From the NCBI RefSeq assembly GCF_001984575.1, contig NZ_LZNS01000001.1, positions 5,297,933 to 5,361,932 of the forward strand: DNA of 64,000 nt, given 5' to 3'. Below, piece after piece: positions 8,561 through 16,553 of this stretch (its first letter is position 1; each line of letters begins with the position of its first letter). Position numbers and translations under genes: made by a program. Below the pieces are notes generated by a model. That model saw only the letters and a list, made by a program, of their open reading frames with translations, was not told where the DNA came from and made no database searches. The stretch comes from Streptomyces sp. MP131-18 (GTDB taxonomy: Bacteria > Actinomycetota > Actinomycetes > Streptomycetales > Streptomycetaceae).

Positions 8561-9137
8561 AGGTATTTATCTGCGCAACCCTGACCAGCAGTTGGTCAAG
8601 GTCATCGTGAGTGGCCCGTTCGGCGTCGGCAAGACCACCATCATCCGCACCCTGTCGGAGATCCCGCCGCTGAAGACCGAGGAGGTCATGACGGCCACCG
8701 GGGCCGTCGTCGACCACCTGCACGGAGTCAGGGACAAGACGACCACCACCGTCGGTCTCGACTACGGCCGCATCTCGCTCGGCGACGACCTCGCGCTGTG
8801 CCTGTTCGGCACCCCGGGGCAGAAGCGCTTCCACGCGCTGTGGGAGGACCTGACGCACGGCGCGCTGGGGGCGCTGATCCTCGCGGATACCCGCCGTATA
8901 GGGGATTCCTTCGAAGTGATGGGCATGATCGAGGAGCAGGGCATCCCGTACGCGGTGGCCCTGAACGACTTTCCCGACTCGCCCGACTACCCCGACGAGG
9001 ACCTGCGGCAGGCCCTCGACCTGGCCCCCGAGACCCCGCTGGTCAGCTGCGACGCCCGCGACCGCGGTACGTCGCTGAACGCGCTGCTCGCGCTCGCCGA
9101 GCATGTGATGAAACTCCCCGCCCTGGAGCAGTCGTGA
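8538..9137 (+). CDS. cvnD: Conservon small GTPase CvnD
   Basis: A 199-residue Ras-like/MglA-type GTPase (prokaryotic ATP/GTP-binding family). The P-loop GPFGVGKTT spans residues 26-34, a G3-like segment is LFGTPGQKRFHALWE, and a G4-like position reads VALNDF. It is the G-protein component of the conservon, switched by nucleotide state and presumably tethered to the membrane complex through CvnA/CvnB. The GTG at 8538 is preceded by AAAGGG. Its TGA overlaps the GTG of the first P450 (GTGA), showing that the P450 belongs to the operon. Confidence 0.92.
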   Translation: MDSAPSSRGIYLRNPDQQLVKVIVSGPFGVGKTTIIRTLSEIPPLKTEEVMTATGAVVDHLHGVRDKTTTTVGLDYGRISLGDDLALCLFGTPGQKRFHALWEDLTHGALGALILADTRRIGDSFEVMGMIEEQGIPYAVALNDFPDSPDYPDEDLRQALDLAPETPLVSCDARDRGTSLNALLALAEHVMKLPALEQS

Positions 9138-10489
9138 CCACCGACCCCATGCAGCCGGTGCCGATGTACGGACCCGAGTTCGCAGGCGATCCGCACACCG
9201 TCTACGCGAAGCTGCGCGCGTACGGCGCCTGCGCGCCCGTCGAACTGGCGCCCGGAGTCCGCGCGACGCTGGTGACCAGCTACCGGGCGGCCCTTGAGGT
9301 GCTGCACGACACCGACACCTACTCCAAGGACCCGCGGGTGTGGCAGCACACCCTCCCGGCGGACAGCCAGCTGCTGCCGATGCTGATGTGGCGCGCCAAC
9401 GCGCTGTTCAACGACGGGGAGGTGCACGCCCGTTACCGCCGCGCCACGACCGACAGCCTGGCGCTGATCGAGCCGCACGAGCTGCGCGACCTGGTGCACC
9501 GGTCCGCCGACTCGCTGATCAGCGGCTTCGCCGACCGCGGCGAGGTGGACCTGATCAGCGAGTACGTCCGCGTGCTGCCGCTGCTGATCTTCAGCGGGGT
9601 GTTCGGCGTCTCCGAGGCCGCGAGCCCGCGTCTGGTGGCCGCGGCGCACGGCATGTTCGACGCGCACTCGCCGGAGGAGGCGCACCAGGCGAACGACGAG
9701 TTCGGCCACCTGCTGGCCGAACTCGTCGCGGCCAAGCGGGAGAAGCCCGGCCCGGACTTCACCTCCTGGCTGATCGACCACCCGGTGGAGCTGAGCGAGG
9801 AGGAGGTGATCGGCCAGCTGGTGACGACCCTTGCCGCCGGCTACGACCCGCTCACCAACCTGATGGGCAACGCCCTGGCCCGGATGCTGTCCGACCCCCG
9901 CTACTACCGCACGGTCTCCAGCGGCGCGCTGACCGTCACCGACGCCATCACCGACGTGCTGTGGAACGACCCGCCGGTGGCCAACTATTCGGCGCACTAC
10001 CCGCGGCGCGACGTCGACCTGCACGGCACCTGGATTCCGGCCGGTACGCCGGTGCTCGTCTCCTACGCCGCGGCCAACACCGCGCCCGCCGACCTGCCGC
10101 CGGGGCCACGTTCCGACTCCGGCGCCCACCTGGCTTTCGCCGCGGGGCCGCACGCCTGCCCGGCGCAGCAGCCGGCCGTGCTGATCGCCACCACCGCGAT
10201 CGACCGGCTCACGTCGTGGCTGTGCGACATCCGGCTCACCGTTCCCTTTGACCAGCTCACCTGGCGCCCCGGTCCTTTCCACCGGGCGCTCACCGAGCTT
10301 CCCGCCGTCTTCACACCGATCGCGCCCGATCAGAAGGGAACCAGTCCATGGACCGTCAGCCGTTCGTCCTCGACCCCACCGGAAGAGACGTCCCCGGCGA
10401 AGCCGCCCGTCTCCGGGAGGCAGGACCGGCCGTCCGTGTCTTACTCCCCGGCGACGTCGAAGCGTGGGCCATCACCAGCCACGCCTTGA
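9134..10489 (+). CDS. cvnE: Conservon cytochrome P450, CYP157-like (no ExxR motif)
   Basis: A 451-residue P450-fold protein starting at a GTG that overlaps the cvnD stop. The haem loop is FAAGPHACPA with Cys342. Two hallmark motifs are abnormal. The I-helix reads AAGYDPLTN rather than AGxxTT. The K-helix ExxR region reads ITDVLWNDPP, with Glu and Arg replaced by Asp and Trp. Loss of ExxR is a known property of CYP157 enzymes encoded in Streptomyces conservons (family knowledge), so this is likely a genuine CYP157-type protein. The last ~50 codons (about 10340-10489) read out of frame through the start of the next P450 and look non-conserved; the biological C-terminus may be longer than usual or a late frameshift may exist. 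Confidence 0.85.
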   Translation: MTTDPMQPVPMYGPEFAGDPHTVYAKLRAYGACAPVELAPGVRATLVTSYRAALEVLHDTDTYSKDPRVWQHTLPADSQLLPMLMWRANALFNDGEVHARYRRATTDSLALIEPHELRDLVHRSADSLISGFADRGEVDLISEYVRVLPLLIFSGVFGVSEAASPRLVAAAHGMFDAHSPEEAHQANDEFGHLLAELVAAKREKPGPDFTSWLIDHPVELSEEEVIGQLVTTLAAGYDPLTNLMGNALARMLSDPRYYRTVSSGALTVTDAITDVLWNDPPVANYSAHYPRRDVDLHGTWIPAGTPVLVSYAAANTAPADLPPGPRSDSGAHLAFAAGPHACPAQQPAVLIATTAIDRLTSWLCDIRLTVPFDQLTWRPGPFHRALTELPAVFTPIAPDQKGTSPWTVSRSSSTPPEETSPAKPPVSGRQDRPSVSYSPATSKRGPSPATP

Positions 10490-11577
10490 TCAAGCGGCTG
10501 CTCACCGACCCGCGGGTCTCGAAGGACGCGCGCAAGCACTGGCCCGAGTTCATAGCCGGCCGGATACCGGAGACCTGGCCGCTGTACACCTGGGTCGCCG
10601 TGCAGAACATGTTCACCGCCTACGGGATGGACCACACGCGGCTGCGCAAGCTGGTCGCGCCGGCCTTCACCGCCCGCCGCACCCGCGCCCTCGCCCCGCG
10701 CATCGACTCCCTCACCAGCGACCTGCTCGACACCATGGCCGCCGCGCCCGCGGGACAGCCGCTCGATCTGCGGGCCGCGTTCGCCCAGCCGCTGCCGATA
10801 CGGGTGATATGCGAGCTGTACGGGGTGCCCGCCCGCCTCCAGCCCGGGATGCTGCGGACCATGGACAGCATATTCAGGACCTCGGTGCCGCCCGAGGAGG
10901 CCGCCGCCAACTACCGGCAGCTGTACGAGATACTCAGCGAACTGGCCGCCCTCAAGCGCGCCGAGCCCGACGACGATCTGGCGACCGCGCTGATCGAGGC
11001 CAGGGACGGGAACGACCGGCTCTCCGAGCAGGAGCTGCTCGACACGCTGCTGCTGGTCCTGTCCGCCGGGCACGAGACCACGGTCAATCTGCTGGCCAAC
11101 GCCGTCAGGGGCCTGCTGACCCACCCCGACCAGCTGGAGCTGGTCCGCTCGGGCCGCGCGAGCTGGGACGCGGTGATCGAGGAGACGCTGCGGTGGGCCC
11201 CCTCGGTCGCCAGCCTCCCGCTGCGGTACGCGACCGAGCCGATAGAGCTGGACCACGAAGTCACCATCGGCACCGGTGAGGCGATACTCGCCGTGTTCGC
11301 CGCCGCGGGCACCGACCCCGCGCAGCACGGGCCCGACGCGGCCAGGTTCGACATCACCCGCCCCACCCGCGACCACCTGGCCTTCGGCCACGGCGTCCAC
11401 TACTGCCTGGGCGCGCCGCTCGCCCGGATGGAGGCGCGGGCCGCGCTGCCCGCCCTGTTCGACCGTTTCCCCTCGATGGAGCTGGCCGATCCCACGCCGC
11501 CGCCCATCGAGTCCTTCATCTCCCACGGCCCCGAGATCCTGCCGGTCCACCTGGTCCGCGAACGGGTCGCCGGCTGA
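10348..11577 (+). CDS. Cytochrome P450, CYP154-like
   Basis: A 409-residue canonical bacterial class I P450. It has an I-helix motif SAGHETT (near residue 240), ExxR as EETLR (near 279), and haem-binding FGHGVHYCLG with Cys353. CYP154 enzymes are commonly paired with CYP157 in conservons; they hydroxylate small hydrophobic molecules such as steroids or polyketides. The ATG at 10348 is preceded by AGAAGGGAACC and lies inside the 3' end of the upstream P450, so the two are probably coupled. The gene contains a TTA codon at 10441, implying dependence on the bldA tRNA. No ferredoxin gene is adjacent. Confidence 0.9.
   Translation: MDRQPFVLDPTGRDVPGEAARLREAGPAVRVLLPGDVEAWAITSHALIKRLLTDPRVSKDARKHWPEFIAGRIPETWPLYTWVAVQNMFTAYGMDHTRLRKLVAPAFTARRTRALAPRIDSLTSDLLDTMAAAPAGQPLDLRAAFAQPLPIRVICELYGVPARLQPGMLRTMDSIFRTSVPPEEAAANYRQLYEILSELAALKRAEPDDDLATALIEARDGNDRLSEQELLDTLLLVLSAGHETTVNLLANAVRGLLTHPDQLELVRSGRASWDAVIEETLRWAPSVASLPLRYATEPIELDHEVTIGTGEAILAVFAAAGTDPAQHGPDAARFDITRPTRDHLAFGHGVHYCLGAPLARMEARAALPALFDRFPSMELADPTPPPIESFISHGPEILPVHLVRERVAG
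10441..10443 (+). other. TTA leucine codon (bldA-type control point)
   Basis: Codon 32 of the CYP154-like P450 is TTA (GTC TTA CTC). In Streptomyces, TTA codons are rare and read by the developmentally regulated bldA tRNA. I noticed only one other in-frame TTA in the window (42559). Confidence 0.85.
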
Positions 11578-11606
11578 GCCACGCCGCGCCCGCTGCCGTT
11601 CTTGTC

Positions 11607-11649
11607 CGCCCCGCCCCGCCCCGCCGCTCCGGTGGGGCGGGGCGGGGCG
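11607..11649. terminator. Strong bidirectional hairpin terminator
   Basis: A perfect 16-bp stem: 11607-11622 (CG-CCCC-G-CCCC-G-CCCC) pairs with 11634-11649 across an 11-base loop. It lies between the convergent conservon/P450 operon and the MMPL transporter gene. It has no T-run, as is usual in Streptomyces. Confidence 0.75.
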
Positions 11650-11654
11650 CGCGT

Positions 11655-13949
11655 TCACCGGTCGGCGCGGACCCGTTCCCCGGCGTCCCCGGCGTCCGTG
11701 GCGTCCCCGGCGTCTCCGGCGTCTCCGGCGTCCGTGGCGGGCGGCGGCACGTGCTCGTGCAGCCCGAACCGCCGGTGCACGCGTTGAAGTCCCGGCGGCA
11801 GCCACCAGATCGCGCGCCCGCCGAGCCGCATCGTGGCGGGCAGCAGCACGCCGCGGATGAGTGTCGCGTCCATCAGCACCGCCAGCGGCAGCCCGACGCC
11901 CATCGCCATCATGAACGAGATGTCGGAGATGAGGAACGCGAGGAAGACCACGGACAGCGCCGCCGCCGCGGCGGTGACGATGCGCCCGATGCGTTCGAGC
12001 CCCACGGCGACCGCGGCCGTCGGGTCGCCGGTGTGCTCGTACTCCTCCCTGATGCGGGACAGCATGAACACCTGGTAGTCCATGCCGAGCGCGAACGCGA
12101 CGGCGAACAGCAGCACCGGCACCGTGCCGACGACGTCGCCCGTGGTGGTGAACCCGAGCAGCCCCGACAGGTGCCCGTCCTGGAAGCCCCACACCAGGGC
12201 GCCGAAGGTGGCGGTCAGGCCGAGGCCGCTGAGCAGCATCGCGAGGAAGGGCAGCAGCGCGCTGCCGGTGAGCAGGAACAGCAGGATCACCATGGTCACG
12301 ACCAGGGTAAGACCGGCGACCGGCAGGCGGTCGAGGATGCTGTCGATGCCGTCCATGTTGACGGCCGTCTGCCCGCCGACCAGCGCCTCGCCGGGGGCGG
12401 GCAGGTCCCTGATCTCGCGGACCAGGTCCTCGACGGCCGCGGTGCCGTTCGGCTCGGGCACGACGGACAGGTGGACGCCCCCGCCGTCCCGCGCGGCGAA
12501 GTCCTCGTGCCGCGCACCGGGGGGCGCGGCCTCGGTGCCCTGCGCGTAGGAGCCGGTGACGGTGTCGACGCGGGCCACGCCGGCCAGGGCGGAGACTTCC
12601 GCGGCGTAGGCGGGCACCTCGCCGGAGTCCGCGGGCGTGCCGGGGAGCACCACGTTCAGCGCCTGGCTCTCGCCGGAGTCGAACTCGGCGCGCAGCGTCT
12701 CGGCGACCTGCCGCCCGGCGGAGGACTCCGGCAGGCCGCGCTCGTCGGCGGTGCCCATCTTGATGCCGAGGAACGGGCTGCCGAGCAGCAGCAGGACGAG
12801 GACGCCGAGGGTGGCCACCGGGACCGGGCGGCGCATGACGAACGAGGCCAGCCGGTGCCAGAAGCCGTTCGCCACGTCCCCGGCCGCGCCCGGGGCGGCC
12901 GCCGCCGCCGCGCCGCGGCGCCGGAAGAGGCGGCCCGCCTCGACGCGCGGCCCGAGCAGCGCCAGCAGCGCGGGCAGCACGGTCAGCGTGACGACGGCGG
13001 TCAGCACGGCGACGGCGATGCCCGCGTACGCCATGGACCGCAGGGCCAGCAGCGGGAACCAGGCGAGGCCGGCGAGGGTCACCGCGACGGTGACGGCGGA
13101 GAAGACGACGGTGCGGCCCGCGGAGAGCATCATGACGCGGATGGCCGCGGCCGGTTGGCGCCCGGCGGCCAGCTCCTCGCGGTAGCGGTTGACCATCAGC
13201 AGGCTGTAGTCGACGGCCAGGCCGAGGCCGAGCAGGGTCACGACGTTGACGGCGAAGACCGACAGGTCGGTGACGCCGGCCAGGGCCCACATCATGCCCA
13301 TCGACAGCATGATGGTGAGGGCGCCGACGATGAGCGGCAGCGCGGCGGCGACCAGGCTGCCGAAGATCAGCACCAGGATCACCAGCAGGATCGGGAACGC
13401 GAGCATCTCGCCGCGCACGGCGTCCCGTTCGCTCAGCTCGCCCAGTTCCCGGTTGATCATGGCGGTGCCGCCGATCTCGACGTGCAGGCCCCCGGCCTGC
13501 TCGCCCTCGAAGTGGGGCTCCAGCTCGGTGAGCCGCTCGCCCGCCTCGGTGTCGTCGCCCTCGACGGCGGCCAGGATCAGCGCCTTGTCGCCGTTCTCCG
13601 CGCGCAGTTGCGGGGCGCGGTCGGCCAGCCAGTAGGAGAAGACCTCGGCGACGCCGTCCTCCTCGGCCAGCCGGCGGCTCAGCTCCTCGCCCGCGGCGGC
13701 GGTGGCGGGGTCGTCCACGCTGTCCTGCGCCCTGACCAGCAGGGCCAGGTTCAGGTCCTCGCGGCCGAAGTCCTCGGCGAGCACGTCGGCGGCCCGGCCG
13801 GACTCGGCACCGGGGTCGTCGAACCCGCCCGCCTTCATCTTGTCGAACAGCGTGGCGCTCAGGGCGCCGCCGACCAGAGCGAGCAGGACGGCGACCAGGA
13901 GCACCACTCTGCGCCGTCGCAGCAGGAGCCCTGTCAGGTTCGCCAGCAT
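11655..13949 (-). CDS. MMPL family (RND-type) transporter
   Basis: A 764-residue membrane protein of the MmpL/RND-like superfamily. It has an N-terminal helix (VVLLVAVLLALVGG) after an Arg cluster, a first periplasmic domain (about 35-180), a block of five or six helices (about 180-340), a second helix after the mid-loop, a second extracellular domain (about 400-560), and a final helix block (about 560-720). Relatives export lipids, siderophores or antibiotics. The ATG at 13949 has AAGGGAG upstream; the longer open frame to 14375 lacks a ribosome site. The C-terminus has an unusual repeat-coded tail, DAGDAGDAGDATDAGDAG. It is divergent from the SGNH esterase. Confidence 0.9.
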   Translation of the reverse strand: MLANLTGLLLRRRRVVLLVAVLLALVGGALSATLFDKMKAGGFDDPGAESGRAADVLAEDFGREDLNLALLVRAQDSVDDPATAAAGEELSRRLAEEDGVAEVFSYWLADRAPQLRAENGDKALILAAVEGDDTEAGERLTELEPHFEGEQAGGLHVEIGGTAMINRELGELSERDAVRGEMLAFPILLVILVLIFGSLVAAALPLIVGALTIMLSMGMMWALAGVTDLSVFAVNVVTLLGLGLAVDYSLLMVNRYREELAAGRQPAAAIRVMMLSAGRTVVFSAVTVAVTLAGLAWFPLLALRSMAYAGIAVAVLTAVVTLTVLPALLALLGPRVEAGRLFRRRGAAAAAAPGAAGDVANGFWHRLASFVMRRPVPVATLGVLVLLLLGSPFLGIKMGTADERGLPESSAGRQVAETLRAEFDSGESQALNVVLPGTPADSGEVPAYAAEVSALAGVARVDTVTGSYAQGTEAAPPGARHEDFAARDGGGVHLSVVPEPNGTAAVEDLVREIRDLPAPGEALVGGQTAVNMDGIDSILDRLPVAGLTLVVTMVILLFLLTGSALLPFLAMLLSGLGLTATFGALVWGFQDGHLSGLLGFTTTGDVVGTVPVLLFAVAFALGMDYQVFMLSRIREEYEHTGDPTAAVAVGLERIGRIVTAAAAALSVVFLAFLISDISFMMAMGVGLPLAVLMDATLIRGVLLPATMRLGGRAIWWLPPGLQRVHRRFGLHEHVPPPATDAGDAGDAGDATDAGDAGERVRADR
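11681..11734. repeat. Six tandem 9-bp units in the MMPL gene tail
   Basis: Units of the form YGGCGTCYS repeat six times without gaps (11681, 11690, 11699, 11708, 11717, 11726). They encode Asp-Ala-Gly/Asp-Ala-Thr triplets in the MMPL C-terminus. Length variation by slippage is expected. Confidence 0.85.
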
Positions 13950-14145
13950 CGTTCCATCTCCCTTGCATCGCGGTGTGTGTCCGCCGCAAGCCAGGACGGA
14001 GCGGGGGCGCCGGATGTGACATCGGGGGGAGTACCGCGAGGAGGCGGCGGGAAGAAATTCCTCGCCACCGGAGAGGGGGCTGAGCACGGGCCGTCCGAAC
14101 GGTCCGCGCATCCGGCGGGACTTCCACCTGCCCTGGAGCAGCCCC

Positions 14146-14880
14146 ATGTCCACCCCCATGTCCACCCTCATCCGCATGCCGCGGAGATCGGGCCTGGTCC
14201 TGTCCGTTCTCCTCGCCGTCTTCCTGACCCTGGCGGCCAGGCCCGCCCAGTCCGCCGAGCCGGTGCGGATCATGCCGCTCGGCGACTCCATCACCGGCTC
14301 GCCCGGCTGCTGGCGTGCCCTGCTGTGGCAGGACCTGACCGCGGCGGGACACACCGGGATCGACTTCGTCGGCACCCAGGCCCCGCAGGGCTGCGGGTTT
14401 GCCTACGACGGCGAACACGAGGGCCACGGCGGCATCCTGGCCACCAACATGGCCGATCAGAACCAGCTGCCCGGCTGGCTGGCGCAGACCTCGCCCGACG
14501 TGGTGCTGATGCACCTGGGCACCAACGACGTGTGGAGCAACCGTTCGACGGACGCGATCCTCGCGGCCTACACCACGCTCGTCGGGCAGATGCGCGCCGA
14601 GAATCCGCAGGTGACGGTCCTGGCGGCGCAGATCCTGCCGATGGCGCCCAGCTCGTGCGGCGCGTGCGGGCAGCGGGTGATCGACCTGAACGCGGCGATC
14701 CCGGGCTGGGCGGCGGAGTTGAGCACGGCGCGGTCACCCGTCGTCGTGGTCGACCAGTGGACCGGCTTCTCGACCGCGACGGACACGGGGGACGGCGTCC
14801 ACCCGAACGACGCGGGCACCAGGAAGATCGCCGACCGCTGGTTCCCCGCGCTCTCGGGGGTGCTGACCGGAGCGGCCTGA
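14146..14880 (+). CDS. Secreted SGNH/GDSL hydrolase (esterase)
   Basis: A 244-residue protein with a clear signal peptide (Arg-rich n-region, hydrophobic LVLSVLLAVFLTLA core, probable cleavage after AQSA near residue 37). The mature part is a compact SGNH hydrolase: block I GDSIT with catalytic Ser48, block III GTNDVW with oxyanion Asn, and block V DGVHPND with Asp216 and His219. The fold and length resemble carbohydrate esterase family 3/lipase-like secreted deacetylases. Two in-frame ATGs (14146, 14158) are possible; CTGGAG precedes the first. The substrate is not determinable from sequence. Confidence 0.87.
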   Translation: MSTPMSTLIRMPRRSGLVLSVLLAVFLTLAARPAQSAEPVRIMPLGDSITGSPGCWRALLWQDLTAAGHTGIDFVGTQAPQGCGFAYDGEHEGHGGILATNMADQNQLPGWLAQTSPDVVLMHLGTNDVWSNRSTDAILAAYTTLVGQMRAENPQVTVLAAQILPMAPSSCGACGQRVIDLNAAIPGWAAELSTARSPVVVVDQWTGFSTATDTGDGVHPNDAGTRKIADRWFPALSGVLTGAA

Positions 14881-14887
14881 CGCAGAC

Positions 14888-14964
14888 GCGGCCCGCGCCG
14901 GCGGCCCGCGCCGGCGGCCCGCGGCCTCAGGCCGGCGGCCTCAGGCCGGCGGCCTCAGGTCGGC
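14888..14964. repeat. Short GC-rich tandem repeats
   Basis: Two full 13-bp units GCGGCCCGCGCCG plus a partial third (14888-14922) run directly into three 14-bp units GGCCTCAGGCCGGC (14923-14964, the last with one change). They sit between the esterase stop and the small Pro-rich gene and overlap the 3' end of the latter. Confidence 0.8.
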
Positions 14965-15185
14965 GGCGGGGCCGGCGGGGGAGCGGGCTGCGGGCGCGGC
15001 TCCGGGTGATCGGGGCCAGGCGGCGTCGGCGGCACCGGGTCGGGCTCCGGCGGCGGCATCGGCTCGGGCGGGGGACCTGGCGGCGGCCCGGGCACGGGAC
15101 CCGGCGAAGGGCCGGGTTCCGGGCCCGGTCCTGGCGGCGGGGTCGGCGTCGGCGGTACCGGATCGGGCGGCTTCGGTGTGACCAT
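14955..15185 (-). CDS. Small proline-rich protein
   Basis: A 76-residue open frame of almost only Pro, Gly, Glu, Asp and Thr: MVTPKPPDPVPPTPTPPPG followed by PGP/PPEP repeats. GGGAG lies about 8 bases before the ATG, and the gene sits on the same strand 87 bp downstream of the 100-residue gene. It could be translated as a disordered spacer-like peptide, but composition in this GC-rich context also allows a chance frame. There is no signal peptide and no recognised domain. Confidence 0.35.
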   Translation of the reverse strand: MVTPKPPDPVPPTPTPPPGPGPEPGPSPGPVPGPPPGPPPEPMPPPEPDPVPPTPPGPDHPEPRPQPAPPPAPPPT

Positions 15186-15272
15186 CGGGGCGCTCTCCCG
15201 TGGACGGCTCGCGGAAACGACAGGGACGCCACGGGTGCCCGCCCGCCCCGTGCCCGAAACGGGCCGCCGCGC

Positions 15273-15575
15273 TCAGACCCGCACGAGCTTTTCGAACAGG
15301 AACTCGTGCTTGAGGAACGAGACGTCGTACTCGTGCCCCGGATAGGGCGGGATCAGCTGCGCGGCCTGGATCAGCCGCCAGCCGTCCCGCAGGGCCGCGA
15401 CCCCGTCCGGGTAGGGCGGTTCGTCGCCGTCGCCCGTCGTCGGCGTGGTGGCGCCCGTTCCGTCGTAGCGGGCCCAGCCGACGGTGCCGCTGTCGAGCGC
15501 CGAGGTGGACAGGTACAGGACGAGCACCTGCTGCCGCAGGGTGCCGGTGGCTGCGGGGGTTTCCGCGGTGGTCAT
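15273..15575 (-). CDS. Conserved-looking small protein of unknown function
   Basis: A 100-residue soluble protein with ordinary amino-acid composition (strand LRQQVLVLYLSTSALD, then GVAALRDGWRLIQAAQLIP and a C-terminal SFLKHEFLFEKLVRV). I do not recognise the family. It lies 54 bp downstream of the phytanoyl-CoA dioxygenase-type gene on the same strand, so it is probably in its operon. The mixed, non-repetitive composition argues for a real gene. The start at 15575 has AAGGA about 11 bases upstream. Confidence 0.6.
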   Translation of the reverse strand: MTTAETPAATGTLRQQVLVLYLSTSALDSGTVGWARYDGTGATTPTTGDGDEPPYPDGVAALRDGWRLIQAAQLIPPYPGHEYDVSFLKHEFLFEKLVRV

Positions 15576-15629
15576 GGGAGACGGTCCTTCCTGAACGGTG
15601 TTTTCGCGGAACGTGCGGAGCGTGCGGGG

Positions 15630-16460
15630 TCAGGCGTCGGCCGGCAGGCGTTCCGGCCGGTTGCTGACCCGGGTCACCCAGTGGTCGAGGTCGAAGTCGT
15701 CCTCGCCGGTCAGGGCCCGCCACAGCCGGACCCGGTTGTGGAATTCGAGCCGCCCGGTCGCCTGCTCGTACCAGGGGAACTGCACGCGCAACTCCTCGGC
15801 CACCGCCGGGTCGTCGAGGTCGGCGGTGTTCCACAGCAGCCGCTGCCGCACCACCGGATTGAAGCGGATCTTGAACATGTAGCGCCGCTCCGTGCCCTCG
15901 TTCCGCCGCCCGCCGTGCCACAGGCCGTGGTGCAGGATCACCACCGTGCCCGCCGGGCAGGTCAGCCGGTGCTGGCCGCGCAGGTTCTGGTAGCGGCCGG
16001 TGTCGCTCTCGTTCGTGCGCCGCAGATGGCTGCCCGGCACGATCAGCGTGCCGCCCGCCCGGAGCGTGACCTCCCGCGGGTAGTACATGAGCTGGACGTC
16101 GAACGCGTCGGGCCGCACGTCGATGATCGCGTCGCCGTGCAGCGGCTGGGCCGAGCCCTCGCCGGGCTCGCGCACGTGCACCGCGTGGTGGTCCACGTGC
16201 GGCGCCGGGCCGACCAGGCTGTGCAGCGCGCCGGCCACCGCGGGCACCCCGATCAGCCGTGCGGGCAGGGAGCCGGGCGCGAACGCCTCGGCCACCGGGG
16301 TGCCGTAGGGGACGGCCGGGATGCCGGCGGACAGCACGTCCACCGCGTCGGCGTTCAGCTCCTCGGGCACCACGGCGTCGAGCCGCACGAAGCCGTGGGC
16401 CACGAAGCGGGCCATCTGGACGGAGGTCAGCAGGTGCTCGGGTGCGGGACGGTCGCTCAT
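15630..16460 (-). CDS. Phytanoyl-CoA dioxygenase (PhyH) family 2-oxoglutarate/Fe(II) oxygenase
   Basis: A 276-residue cupin-fold oxygenase. The iron ligands are visible as LHGDAIID (His108, Asp110) and LWHGG (His182). A downstream Arg in GTERRYMFKIRF (192-193) suits 2-oxoglutarate binding, and GGTLIVPGSHLRR is the typical PhyH strand-turn. Such enzymes hydroxylate or halogenate-like oxidise small molecules, often in secondary metabolism. The ATG at 16460 has a strong GGAGGG site. The open frame extends 240 codons upstream but is antisense to the AraC gene. It is divergent from that regulator, 93 bp away, and is its likely target. Confidence 0.88.
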   Translation of the reverse strand: MSDRPAPEHLLTSVQMARFVAHGFVRLDAVVPEELNADAVDVLSAGIPAVPYGTPVAEAFAPGSLPARLIGVPAVAGALHSLVGPAPHVDHHAVHVREPGEGSAQPLHGDAIIDVRPDAFDVQLMYYPREVTLRAGGTLIVPGSHLRRTNESDTGRYQNLRGQHRLTCPAGTVVILHHGLWHGGRRNEGTERRYMFKIRFNPVVRQRLLWNTADLDDPAVAEELRVQFPWYEQATGRLEFHNRVRLWRALTGEDDFDLDHWVTRVSNRPERLPADA

Positions 16461-16553
16461 CTTTCCCTCCAAGTGGTTGCTGCTGACCAACGGTAGAAGC
16501 GAAGGCCCAGCGTGCACATGGGTGCTGCTCACCACTACTGGTAACTTTTCACC
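16461..16553. promoter_or_regulatory. Divergent promoter with direct repeats (possible AraC operator)
   Basis: The 93-bp gap between the oxygenase gene and the AraC-type regulator holds two direct repeats of TGCTGCTSACCA (16478-16489 and 16523-16534), 45 bp apart, each followed a few bases on by GGTA. AraC proteins typically bind paired direct repeats, so these are plausible operators. Function is inferred. Confidence 0.5.

Noticed and set aside
10441..14514. Very long minus-strand open frame (1357 codons) across the P450 and MMPL genes
   Set aside because: Arg/Gly/Pro-rich nonsense translation that is antisense to a P450 and out of frame with the MMPL gene; typical of GC-rich DNA.
11751..16496. 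1581-codon + strand open frame
   Set aside because: Antisense to the MMPL and PhyH genes and out of frame with the esterase; composition is Gln/His/Asp/Arg-rich with no domain.
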